A stretch of DNA of 15,804 nucleotides, from positions 1-15,804 of the forward strand of contig JNEU01000968.1 of NCBI GenBank assembly GCA_000697475.1, given 5' to 3'. Numbering within the stretch: the first letter of the stretch is position 1; each line of letters opens with the position of its first letter. Shown here piece after piece: positions 1-9,536 of the stretch. The stretch is from Lichtheimia corymbifera B2541 (Eukaryota; Mucoromycota; Mucoromycetes; Mucorales; Lichtheimiaceae). The position numbers and the translations under genes are program-made. The notes beneath the pieces are model-generated. The model worked only from the letters and a program-made list of their open reading frames with translations. It had not been told where the DNA came from and did no database searches.

Positions 1-49
1 GAAATGTGCTAGGTCATTTCGAGGATTTTGAAATGTGCTAGGTCATTTC
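1..49. repeat. Left array: two copies of a palindromic 20-mer
   Basis: Positions 1-20 and 30-49 are identical: GAAATGTGCTAGGTCATTTC. The outer six bases GAAATG/CATTTC are a perfect inverted repeat around a CTAG centre. The spacer is 9 bases, giving a 29-base period that resembles the 28- and 30-base steps seen at the other end of the unit. The array begins at the first base of the window and probably continues to the left. Confidence 0.85.
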
Positions 50-653
50 AAGATCATATATCGTAGTGCGTCCTTGTCATGGTACAAAGCCGAAATCGAT
101 GTTGTTATTACATAGACATCGAGAGCCAATGTGATAGCGTGATGTAAATAAAATTAGAAGTCATAAACATTCTATCAAATAGCCAATATGGTATCGCATT
201 GCATATCTGAAATGCTTTCCAATCTCATGTGACCATACCGCTGTACAACGGTGCTTGCCTAAGTTTATGTTGATCATCGTAGCTTATACATACTGCGTTG
301 ATCAGTGTATGGCTGCGCACTGCGTTCGTGAGAGTGAGATACAAAAATAGATCATAGACGAAATGGGAACCAGGCTTATGGTTCATGGTATCATGGAATT
401 ATAGGAATAGTGCCGACATGTCCCGATCCATCTAATGTCACTTATTCCGAAAAACCGAAACTCAGATCAGTATTACTAATTTGCATTAGTAAGCGCGGAG
501 ACATTTATCCGGTACAAGCGATTGGCGGAATACCATCTTATATACGCAAAAAGAATGGTACCAATTTTAGTCTCAAAAATACCTGTTGCAATTAACTTGT
601 GTTACTGTTGTATATTCTTCATGTCAGCATATATATAATATGTGCTTGCAAAA
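50..653. other. Upstream region of the integrase gene, no gene recognised
   Basis: This stretch lies between the left repeat array and the first integrase exon. An ATG-led frame of 61 codons exists at 410-595, but nothing in it resembles the integrase family and no splice signals clearly join it to the next exon, so I do not call it. Short direct repeats of ACTGCGTT occur near 290-325. The AT-rich tract ATATATATAATATG at about 629-642 lies just before the candidate start codon and could be a TATA-like element, but this is weak. Confidence 0.5.
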
Positions 654-3600
654 ATGATCAACCCAGAATTACTCTTTCTATTTTACGTGACCTTTATTCT
701 TATGTCAGCGAACAACCCAAGCTTTTTCGGTGTCGAACGCGAGTGGTTATCGAAAGCCAAGTTTGCCAAGCTTATGGATGACTATGTTTCGAACCCCAGG
801 CCCAGTGACCCAAAGAAGACGTCCTCTACCAATGTACGAAATAGCGACAAGACATTTATCACCCTCGAAATGTATAACGATATGAAACGTGTGCTTCAGG
901 TAATCTAAATATTGGTTGTTTTGGTTGACCTTGGGCAGCGATTCCAACGTATATATGCATAGGGACAACAACCAACTGCGTCACATGAGGCAGGTTTCCC
1001 TTATTGGGTACGTAACACATTCAAGCTCAAGTCCCTACCTGGTGGCACAACTTGCATTGTTCGTAAGGAAGGCAACAGGAATGCCAACAAGTATATCGCG
1101 ATCAAGGAGCACCTTTACGATATGATTGCAAGTGCGCATGAGGCCACCATCCACGGTCGAAGAGATGCAATGAAGGATAAGGTATGTGCTTGTGATAAAT
1201 TATTTTGCACATGATAGCATCTTAATCATATCCCTTTTCTAGTTAAGGACTACCTTTACTGCCCTTCGAGATTTGTCACCGAAGTAATCAAGCATTGCAG
1301 TACTTGTGCACGCATGCAACCTAAGAAGCAAGTCAAGACATCAGCAAGAGCCATCCATGTTGACTCGTTCCTGTCAAAGCTTCAGGTACATGGTTATTGC
1401 ATTAAAAACACTGTTTCATGTTTGGCGTACTCATGTATGGTAATTAACGGCAATTTTAGATGGATCTTATTGACTTCAAGGGCAAAGATACTGCCAATGG
1501 TGATATGAGATACATTCTCCATATCAAGGACCACCGTACCAAGTACTCGTGGGCGTATCCCCTTCCAACCAAGGAAGCAAGTGGAGTTGGTAGCAAGTTG
1601 CACAGTCTTTTTTATGAAGTTGGACCACCTGATGAACTCCAGAGCGATAATAGCAAAGAATTCACTGCAGATGATATGGTAAGTTTGTCGTAGATTTTAT
1701 TTGCATCATGTAATTGACAGCATCGATCCACGATAGGTTAACAGCATCAAAAGCAAATGGCCAACCATCAAGTTTATCACAAGTTCAGCATACCATCCGC
1801 AATCGCAAGGCTGTGTTGAGCGTGGAAACCTGACGCTGAAACAAAAATTGAAAATATGGGAGAAAGAGTATCCCACGAAGCATTGGACTGATGGCCTTCC
1901 CGAGGTAGTTTATTCGATGAATACAACGTACTCAAGACCTATCAACAATACCCCGTATCGTTTGGTTTATGGTCAAGATCCACGTTCTGAATTGGCATCC
2001 GTTATTGATTATGCTGCAAGAACAGAAGCTATCTTGGCAATGGGCGATCCTGAAGGTATCTTTGCTATTGATAATCCTCAGGATATGGACGTGGATACTA
2101 CTCATGACGTCGGCAATGAAGACGGCCAACAAGAACCACATCACGATGATCATGGCGATGCACATGATATGTACCATAACGAAGAGCCACAACAGGATTA
2201 TGATGAGGATGTAGCTCCTACTTCGCCAGTGGAATCTGATAACGGCCTTGAGGCTTACACCGATTATTTATATGAACAAGGCTACAATGACCTATCATCG
2301 GTGGGAGATTTGGACTACGATTCTAATGATATGTCATCCGAGCATAATGTGGACTATCATGCCAATGATGCATCATCCCTGGATATTTTGGGCCAAGGTG
2401 AGGATCAGGAAAGTCTTCCCAGCGATGCGTATGAGCCATGGTACGGGATCGAGCCTTCTGGAGATGAGCTATCCCAAGGTAAGATGATGCCATTTACTTT
2501 ACAACATGCATGTGTAATAATTCATTATTGCTGACACTGTTAATTAGATGCTTCTGGATATGCCAATGACCTACATCACCCAGACAGCTCTGGTTATGAT
2601 CCAGCCATGTATGATGATTTGGTGAGTGATGGCCAATTGGATGAGTTTCTCGAGAGTAAGTGTTATATCTACATATTCTTTAGGAGATGTATTCACATTG
2701 TACTAACATTATTTTGTTATGTAGGGGAATCGAAACGAAAGAGCGGCGAGGAATCCCCATACACCGATATATCAATCCCTGATGGCCAAGATTATATCAT
2801 ATTGTCTGATACGGAACGTGGCAATCTTGAGTACGAGAACAATGGTGCATATCACGAGGCCGATGGTGGGCTAGATGATGATAGCTCTAAGGGACATGAT
2901 GAGTACGATGAAACTGGTATTGCTCAAAGCGATGTTGACATGGATCAAGATGGGATCAGTACCGCAAGCTACGATATCAGTACAAGGCATTTGGATATAC
3001 GTGAAACAGCTGCCAAGAGTTATGACCGCAGTGTAGAGCAAATCCAAAAGCGGTAAGTGGTTTGATGATATGTACAATGATTATGCTAACTCTTGGTCAT
3101 AGATTGGAAGCTGCATTAGACTCGATTCCAGTGTACGAGGTTGGCGATGTTGTTGGTGTCGTCATTGAGAAGCGTATTCGTACAAAGGATGACCCACGGC
3201 ACATTCCAGTCATTGTACATGATAAGGTGACCACGCGGGATGGATATACAATGTACAAGGTTGTTTGCGCTTATGGAGCTATCACGCGTACATACCATGC
3301 TAGAGAACTCGTATCCTTTGGTGACGTCGAATTCGAGGAGCTCAAAGACATGGATTACACCACCATGGTGGGGCCATACCACCTATAACCATCAAGGAGG
3401 CTCTGGCTCTTATGCGGGAAAAGCACAGCAGATCATTCATCGAGCGATGTTGCCATTGCAAGGCTGGATGCAAAACAAGCAGATGCCCATGCAAAAAGAA
3501 AAATACAAAATGCACCAAGCATTGCCATCCTGATCATGCTATGCTTTGCTCCAATGTCGATAGCAATCACCAAACCACCAAGCAGCATCGAAGACAAGCC

Positions 3601-3699
3601 GGTAATAGAAAAGCGCGGGTCACAAAGCCTGCATTTACCCGCCCAATGACAAGAGCTCTTACACGGCGTGAGACAAGAAGATCAAAATACTACAACTAA
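654..3699 (+). CDS. KRBA2/SCAND3-like DDE integrase, eight exons, likely one frame break
   Basis: Inferred exons: 654 (or 702)-899, 963-1181, 1248-1385, 1460-1678, 1737-2478, 2548-2655, 2725-3052, 3103-3699. Most junctions are GT-AG, with branch-like TACTAAC at 2701-2707 and GCTAAC at 3085-3090. Parts in order: a family-like N-terminal segment; an HHCC zinc motif (His at 1137 and 1152, Cys at 1296 and 1305); the catalytic core with Asp 1463 (in MDLIDF), Asp 1646 (in QSDNSKEF) and Glu 1818 (in GCVERGN), 37 residues between the last two; the core end LPEVVYSMNTTYS; an acidic low-complexity insert (about 2080-3050); an SH3-like segment (3130-3310); and a Cys-rich tail (3448-3528). KRBA2-like proteins share this core and tail; that match is from memory. 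The family descends from transposon or retroelement integrases and would cut and join DNA in the nucleus. Coding switches from frame 2 to frame 1 between 3364 and 3388, best read as a one-base indel. The exon 2/3 junction needs an AAG acceptor or another indel. ATG 654 has A at -3; 702 is the alternative start. Confidence 0.75.
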
Positions 3700-3720
3700 G
3701 TTTATGATTAGTTACGATAG

Positions 3721-3741
3721 AATAAATATGGATAGCAATAA
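3721..3741 (+). terminator. Polyadenylation signal of the integrase gene
   Basis: AATAAA at 3721-3726 and a second AATAAA at 3736-3741 lie 22-40 bases after the stop codon at 3697-3699, in AT-rich sequence. This is the normal position for a fungal 3' end signal and supports the inferred end of the gene. Confidence 0.55.
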
Positions 3742-3895
3742 AGTATATTTCAACATGACACGTTGTTGCAAAGATCGGAGATATTGGTATAATACTAACC
3801 TCTTCTACATGAATGCAATAGGGATTGCTTGATACAAAATATAACTTGAAAAGGAAGAAGCCTTGACATGGATGTTCACTAAAAGGTGCACACTT

Positions 3896-4113
3896 GAAAT
3901 GAACTAGCACATTTCGAGAACTTGAAATGACCTAGTACAACTTCGAAATGGACTAGTGCATTTGGAGTACTCTTGAAATGAACTAGCACATTTCAAGTAC
4001 TCGAAATGAACTAGTAAATTTTTGAAATGGACTAGTCAATTTTTGAAATGAACTAGTCAATTTTCGAAATGGACTAGTCAAATTCTAAAATGTGCGGATT
4101 CTCGAAATGAACG
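3896..4113. repeat. Right array: nine copies of the palindromic 20-mer, periods 21 and 28-30
   Basis: Copies start at 3896, 3924, 3945, 3975, 4003, 4024, 4045, 4066 and, degenerate, 4104. All but the last contain GAAATG followed by CTAG eight bases after the repeat start. Copies at 3896 and 3975 keep the complete palindrome GAAATGAACTAGCACATTTC. Copies nearer the outer end lose the right arm (…CTAGTCAATTTT) and settle into a strict 21-base period. The steps are 28, 21, 30, 28, 21, 21, 21 and 38 bases. The array is the reverse complement of the two copies at the window start. Possible roles are a terminal array bound by the integrase, or an unrelated minisatellite. Confidence 0.85.
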
Positions 4114-5028
4114 CTAACACACGGGTTTCAAAGATCGACTTTTTGATGTACGATGAGGGTATTCAGTTTACCTACTCTGATGAAGAGCAGCCCAGTCGAG
4201 GGATCGGGATCACAACCCTTACCATAAGCACAGAAAAAGGAAAAATATGCAAAAACACCACATCGATTGTAAAGCAGTATCACAACACCGTTGAAAAGAT
4301 TGAATGGATTATGGATACCAGCTACGATACCGACACCATTGGCAATCTTCATTATCCTCGTCTCATGGACCTTTACCTTAATATGTCTGGATCGCAGATA
4401 CCATGCAATGCACCATTACTAGAGGAATTAGATATGTCATTGAAAACGATCAAGGCAAATCCTGTAGTACTCTCTACAATCCCACCCAATTTGAAAAAGC
4501 TAGCTTTGCACCTTAATCGAGGACTCGATTCTGTTACCATGTTATCCATCAGCTTCTACCTTGATCGCCTTGCTCGACAACACCAGCTGACACAACTGGT
4601 TATCAACTTGGACAGTGACGACAACGCTGATAGTTTGCTTCATTTTCATCAGTCGTCATGATCAACTTGAACGCTTGGTGATCACCTTTTCGCACGATTG
4701 GCCTTCCTACTATCCAATGGAGCAATTCTTTGATGGGCTTATCAAAGGGTGTCCTCATTTAGCCAGCCTTGAGGTCAGATCGAAAACTCCCCCATCGACA
4801 AACGCCATGAATGCCTTGAAACGGCTTAAACATTTGAAGCAATTGGCATTCTTAATCTTTATCATGGGTGATTACGAGAGTTTTTGGAATGCGCTTCCCA
4901 CGTTTCGTCAGCTCAAGTCTCTTAAGATCTATCTTCTACCTCAAGGGAGGGATGACCAAATCAAGTATCTCAAACAACAAAGACCTGACATGCAAATCAT
5001 TGTCGAAAGATATGGAATGCAACATTAA
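4107..5028 (+). pseudogene. F-box/LRR-type gene remnant: 5' truncated, one frameshift
   Basis: This is the C-terminal part of a protein related to the intact gene at 6703-8768. Matching stretches include PRLMDLYLNM…CNAPLLEEL against PRLKKLSAVK…RNAPQLEEL, and the end KYLKQQRPDMQIIV against RYLKSQRPDMEVIV. About 306 codons remain of an expected 620-670; the TPR and F-box regions are missing. Homology stops at the palindromic repeat array, and the first ATG (4107) comes from a degenerate repeat copy (GAAATGAAC). The frame changes at about 4647: the first part runs to a stop at 4659-4661, the second runs from 4648 to the TAA at 5026-5028. Across the break the paralogue aligns with no gap if one base (the C at 4647) is treated as extra, so this is a one-base insertion and not an intron. 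Without an F-box it could not act as an SCF adaptor. It is probably dead. Confidence 0.8.
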
Positions 5029-6702
5029 GCGCTTATTTCCACACTTTGGTTAGACATCTCCTATTACATGTCATCGATCATTATTTATTCCCATTTTCTA
5101 CGTGTCATATAATAAACATCGTCGATAGAATTGTAAATGCATGCATCGCAACATATATGATGGATATGGGAATACTAACAGTCTAGCATCCTTATTTGAT
5201 TTCATACACTTTATATCACTTGTAAAAGGTCAACATTACCCTGTAGCATGTAAATGGATGTTTGATGATGTGTGATGGGAGGATGATACTTGTGGTTACA
5301 CAGCGCTTGATCAAGAATCGGGAAGTATCAAACAACTCCTTGTGCGTGATACCGCTTGTCTTGACGATTCACAACAGCAATTTATGATGCAGGTTACTGT
5401 GTCTAGGGATGCAAATGCAAACCAGCAAACCCAATGTGGGTACACCCTCAGCATTGGAAAACATTACCTTTGCGTCAGCTTTATTATCAGCCATGTGTAT
5501 GTTTTTCCTACTCTCCCTTATAGCCTACGGTCAGTGCCATCCATTCACTTCTCCCGGTTGCAAAAGCTTATCCCTTATATTACATCGCTCACGGATCAAC
5601 CACCTTGCATAATTCTTATCCAGAATGAAAACCACGCCCATCCATGCATCATGTCATGTTCTTCTGCATAATACAAAACGAAGGATAATATTGGTTATTA
5701 TTTTTTGGATCGGTGCTGATACAATGATGTATATGCTTCGTTCTTGTCCTTCATACACGGATAGCCGTAATCATCCTATTTCCTTTGCAACGCTGACCAC
5801 TTTTATTTTCATAAGCTGCAAGTCTACCCTAATACAACTAGCCAGCGGCAACATCTGTACCATCCCACCAGCAGATCCCTTTTCCAAAGCCTCTTACCGT
5901 ATCCATCGTCCTTTCATCCAACTTGTAATGGTGCCCAGGTGGCGCGAGTATCACATACAATAACCCAATCCTTTTTGAACAAGAATAATCCACAAGATCC
6001 ATCATCCGAACCTACCTCATAAATCCACAGGATCACCATATCCATATATCACTTGAGGGTTGAGTACATTCAGTAGGAGCATCCGAGAATACAATAGAAG
6101 CCAAGGGGTGGTAGCAACTCGCGACTGGATGATGACAAAAGCCTTGCACGAGAAAAAGGCGTTCTTCAGCATGCGATCCTTGTATTCCGTCTAGGTGCTG
6201 AAATCAACGACGAGTAATAGCGTACAGCGAGGTGGTGATAGTAGTAGTGCGGTAAGTGCCTGATGATAAGATGAGCAACTTGTAACGAATAAAACCATGC
6301 CAAGACATACCTTGATAATAGGATTGTTTTGCTGAGCGCACCTTTACATGCTATGGCCGTGTTAAGTACCCTTGTTTAAGGCGATCTCTGCAAGATGAGC
6401 ACCAAGTCCTTCTGCGATTGTTTTTCGGTGGAGGGTGTCATTGTCAAGGAAAAAGTTGTTTAGGTTGGCGACGTGGTCGTATCACCAAGGAGACGAATGC
6501 TGGTTGAAGCCAATTCAGTTTACAGATTACAAGGCTGGAATTCTGGCAACGAGTAAAAGTGGAAGCAATACAAAGGGGCGTGGCGGATAAATGGGAGGGC
6601 GAATCTATTTTATGCTTGGACACGGGATTGGAAAGATTTTATTGGTTGCCATGGCTCAGCCTGCCCACGCTCGCTCTTTTACTGTCTTCCTGCCAACCAA
6701 CC
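5029..6702. other. Long gene-poor interval with traces of a decayed minus-strand frame
   Basis: I see no convincing gene. Open frames of about 110 codons on the plus strand at 5342-5671 and 5625-5963 look like chance: their composition is not protein-like and they match nothing I know. On the minus strand, 6363-6482 reads as 39 ordinary-looking residues (including the stretch TIAEGLGAHLAEIALNKG) ending in a stop. A GTATGT...CAG pair compatible with a 50-nt intron follows at about 6253-6312 on the minus strand. Further minus-strand open pieces occur at about 5900-6110. They sit in different frames with stops between them, so at most this is a relic. I cannot name the family. The last part, 6560-6702, is the upstream region of the next F-box gene and holds an ATTGG (reverse CCAAT) at about 6644. 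Confidence 0.4.
5111..5116 (+). terminator. Polyadenylation signal after the truncated F-box gene
   Basis: AATAAA lies 83 bases after the stop codon at 5026-5028, in ATATAATAAACATC. The intact paralogue has AATAAA in a similar context 73 bases after its stop, so this is probably the original 3' end of the gene. Confidence 0.5.
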
Positions 6703-8768
6703 ATGACACACTCTGCTGTATGCAAACAGCCCACACTCAAAGCCCCTTCTGGAAAATATGCACAGCTTGTCTACGATTCCACAATCCAATTCCATGAATC
6801 CCTTGAACCCGTCTTATCAGCTCTGCATCGACGCGCCATTGGGTTGACAAAGTGCGCCAACTACGATGCTGCTCTTCACGATGCCAACCTCATGCAGCAA
6901 CTCTCGCCTTATTCAGTTCTTGCATATTTATGTGAAGCCACTATATACAGTGAACAAGGAAAACAGCTGGATGTCATTGACATTTGCGACCAAGGACTCA
7001 GTATGATCGATACCATGGATACACATTATGATACATTGCAGCAACTCAAGACCGATGCTGAGCAACATCTGAGCAAAACGATCGACTTTGTTAGCCAGCT
7101 ACCCATCGAAATTGTGATTGCAAAGCTGATTCCCTTGTTTATGGATGATTCTCGCGTGAATCCATTGAGGCCCAACCCGTATTTGCATGTATCCAATGTA
7201 TGGCGTGATCGTATTGTTCAATGTTTCGATGGACTGTGTTTCAACCTTGAAAAGATTAAGGAGGACCCAGGTGTGGAAACGCGTTCAGAAATCACCCGGT
7301 TCGCTCAGCATACAACGGCATTAAGTGTTTGTCTCGATGGTCAAACAACATGGCTTGGTGATTTATTTTGCGAGAATGACTATTGCTCCCTACAAAAGTT
7401 ATGCGTTTTGAGTAGGTTATATTGTATTTGGACTACTCAACCTTTACTTACCTATCGTTTCCCATCTACATAGAATCTTCCGATGAGGGTACTACCATCG
7501 ATGACTTTATCTCTTCCTTGAAATCCGTCAGAAGCACCGTGACGGATCTTGACGTTGGTACCGGATGGACATCCATTCATCTATCCTTATCTCAGGCCGT
7601 GTTGACATTTAGCAACCTGGTTTCGCTGGACTTACGTTTCAATGGACGTGTGGATGTCAGTGCACTTCCAATGACAACATGGCCAAAATTGACGACATTG
7701 ACCATTTACAAGGCAGATAAGGAGATTACCCATGATGACGTCGTTGGCATCTGTAAACGTTTTCCATCTCTCAAGACGCTTGAGCTACAACCTTGCCAAG
7801 ATATTGATGCAGCTCTCTTGATCCCACAGTATTACCCCTGGATGAAAAGCCTCACGCTAATCGATAACGTTTTCGATATTCAATGTCGATTTTATAACAA
7901 GGCGCAATACCATGATGGTGACGATGATGGACGTGATGGGATCACTGAATTTCTGGTCAGCGAGCATGGCAACGAACCTGGTACATTGACAACGATCGAT
8001 GCTTTCCTAAAGCAACACCGGACAACACTTGCGAACATGAGGTGGGATCTATACCATGACAGCGATGTCGAACACACGCATGATATCCAATATCCACGCT
8101 TAAAGAAACTGTCGGCCGTAAAATCTGGATGGTGGATACCGCGTAACGCACCACAACTTGAGGAGTTGAGAATCGCATGGATAACGATCACAGGATACCA
8201 CGAGATCCTTGATATCATACCACCCAACATGAAGAAACTCGTAATGGATCTTGAGCATAAACAACCACACGAAGATGACACAATACTCCTGAACTATCTC
8301 TCTCGCATGGACCAGCGTTCGGAATTATGGGAACTTGATATCCGTTGTAAAACTGTGGACGACATCGAACGGATGTTGGATGTTATTACTCGGTTTGGAC
8401 ATCTCCAGCGCTTGATGATATATTTTTCAAATTACTTTGACTGGGATTCCTATGAAATGGAAGCGTTCTTTGAGAAGCTCGCCAAAGGATGTTCTCGCCT
8501 AGCATGCCTTGAGGTAGAACACACCGAGGGACTATCGATTGGTTCCATCCATGCTTTGAAGCAACTTGAAAGTTTGAAGCGGTTTAACTTTTCAATCCAA
8601 AATACCAGCGACAACGATGACTTTTGGGAAGCGATCCAAAATTTATCACAGCTTGAATGTATTCGGATATACCCTGCAAGAGAAGTCAACATGATCAAGA
8701 TTCGATACCTCAAGTCCCAACGACCTGACATGGAAGTTATAGTGGATGCAATGTTCTCTCGCTTTTGA
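6703..8768 (+). CDS. TPR / F-box / LRR-like protein, two exons, intact
   Basis: Exons 6703-7411 and 7474-8768 encode about 667 residues. The 62-nt intron starts GTAGGT, ends CTACATAG, and is phase 1. The start ATG 6703 (ACCATGA) is chosen because the TPR-like part begins soon after; the frame is open back to at least 6559, so an earlier start is possible. Residues 40-122 form a TPR-like helical repeat region (HRRAIGLTKCANYDAALHDA, then IYSEQGKQLDVIDICDQGL). Residues about 126-172 are the F-box (IDFVSQLPIEIVIAKLIPLF … YLHVSNVWRDRIVQ). The rest is a leucine-rich, solenoid-like region with repeated L..L.I/L patterns (SLKTLELQPC, QLEELRIAWI, RLACLEVEHT, QLECIRIYP). F-box proteins bind Skp1 and present substrates bound by the C-terminal repeats to an SCF ubiquitin ligase; the substrate is unknown. 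The gene has close relatives on both sides in the same orientation. No break is visible. Confidence 0.85.
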
Positions 8769-8840
8769 TCCCTGTTTAAATAGATCTATATCCCTCCACC
8801 CTATCCGATTGTCATTATTCTCATGAAGCATGAACGATAG

Positions 8841-8846
8841 AATAAA
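8841..8846 (+). terminator. Polyadenylation signal of the intact F-box gene
   Basis: AATAAA in GATAGAATAAACCTC lies 73 bases after the stop codon at 8766-8768. A nearly identical context (ATAATAAACG, CATATAATAAACATC) follows the other two F-box family members. Confidence 0.6.
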
Positions 8847-9453
8847 CCTCTTTGATAACCAGGATCGATTTCTCTATCATGTAATTCCTCTGTGGAATCA
8901 TGGATTATACTTCTCAAGTTTAGTGGACCTTATAAAAGAGTAGTTGTATTGCACAATATCAATGGGCTTTATATGACGCATATAACATTGTTCACTATCA
9001 GTATCCTTGCCATTATGGCATGCTGCATATCACTGAATGTATTCATAAAGAACATTGTAAACACGACAGGTTTTCAACATGTCAAGATCATATATATAAG
9101 AATCCTTAACGTGTATGCTTTCTTGGCGTCTCCATCAATCTACTTGAGTTTATGGCTGTGACATCATGTAAAAGCATGGGACGATAAAGTATATCGGACC
9201 CCAGATTAAGCAAGCCATTATAATGATAGACCGCTTTATGCGGTTAATGATGCATATTAATAGTGGCCTTATCTTCACATGTGTGGATGTGGCAGGCATC
9301 TCGGTTTGTGTAGAGTAACCAGCTCTCTGCATTGGCAGCGTTCAGCGTCAGCGGAATACGAAATATATATTTCAGACGCGTCGACAAAAAGAATCATCAC
9401 CTCTTCCTTTATCCGATATCACCCAAATGCACCACCCCAGTATTCTCCCTTCC
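8847..9453. other. Intergenic region between two F-box genes
   Basis: This stretch is AT-rich and holds no protein frame I can support; a frame at 8892-9161 has no recognisable content. An AT tract ATATATATTT at 9364-9373 and CG-containing words (GACGCGTCGAC at 9376-9386) lie within about 170 bases upstream of the next gene and may belong to its promoter, but no specific site can be named. Confidence 0.5.
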
Positions 9454-9536
9454 CATAAATATCCCCTCATATTCAACAACGAGACACCAGCATTCCAACA
9501 ACAACGGAAGCAATCACCCAACTTGCATTTCAATTC
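9454..9536 (+). promoter_or_regulatory. Probable core promoter and 5' leader of the third F-box gene
   Basis: A TATA-like ATAAATA at 9455-9461 is followed by an A/C-rich, G-poor leader (AACAACGAGACACCAGC and similar, 9474-9536) that looks like a fungal 5' untranslated region and leads to ATG 9537. The frame of the following gene has a stop at 9456-9458 and no ATG before 9537, which fits a start at 9537. Confidence 0.4.

Larger units (their letters stand above)
1..4112 (+). mobile_element. Candidate DDE-integrase mobile unit flanked by inverted palindromic repeat arrays
   Basis: The unit contains a KRBA2-like integrase gene (about 654-3699) between two arrays of the same roughly 20-bp repeat. 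The left-edge copies read GAAATGTGCTAGGTCATTTC, and the right-hand copies match the reverse complement of this (for example GAAATGAACTAGCACATTTC at 3896-3915), so the arrays are inverted as expected for terminal inverted repeats. The right array ends where homology to an F-box/LRR gene begins, near 4107-4115, which suggests an insertion boundary. The left end is cut by the window edge, so no target-site duplication can be checked and the true length is unknown. No reverse transcriptase, gag, protease or LTR is seen, so this is not an ordinary retrotransposon. It could be a cut-and-paste integrase transposon (Ginger-like in type) or a domesticated gene that happens to sit beside a repeat family. 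Current mobility is doubtful because the gene seems to carry a frame break. Confidence 0.5.

Noticed and set aside
410..595. Small protein upstream of the integrase
   Set aside because: No family resemblance, no clear promoter or splice link; a 61-codon frame is expected by chance in this much sequence.
3364..3388. Programmed -1 ribosomal frameshift
   Set aside because: The direction is right but there is no canonical X XXY YYZ heptamer in the correct frame; an indel explains it more simply.
1..4113. LTR retrotransposon or endogenous retrovirus carrying the integrase
   Set aside because: No reverse transcriptase, RNase H, protease or gag frame is present, the ends are short inverted arrays and not long direct repeats, and the gene has about seven introns.
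3896..4113. CRISPR array
   Set aside because: The spacers are only 1-10 bases, the units are palindromic and drift in sequence, and the setting is eukaryotic.
5342..5963. Two overlapping plus-strand frames of about 110 codons
   Set aside because: Low-complexity, hydrophobic and Ser/His/Ile-rich text with no motif; no splice or promoter support.
8892..9161. Possible small membrane protein, 89 residues
   Set aside because: The hydrophobic character follows from AT-rich sequence; there is no start context, family match or 3' signal.
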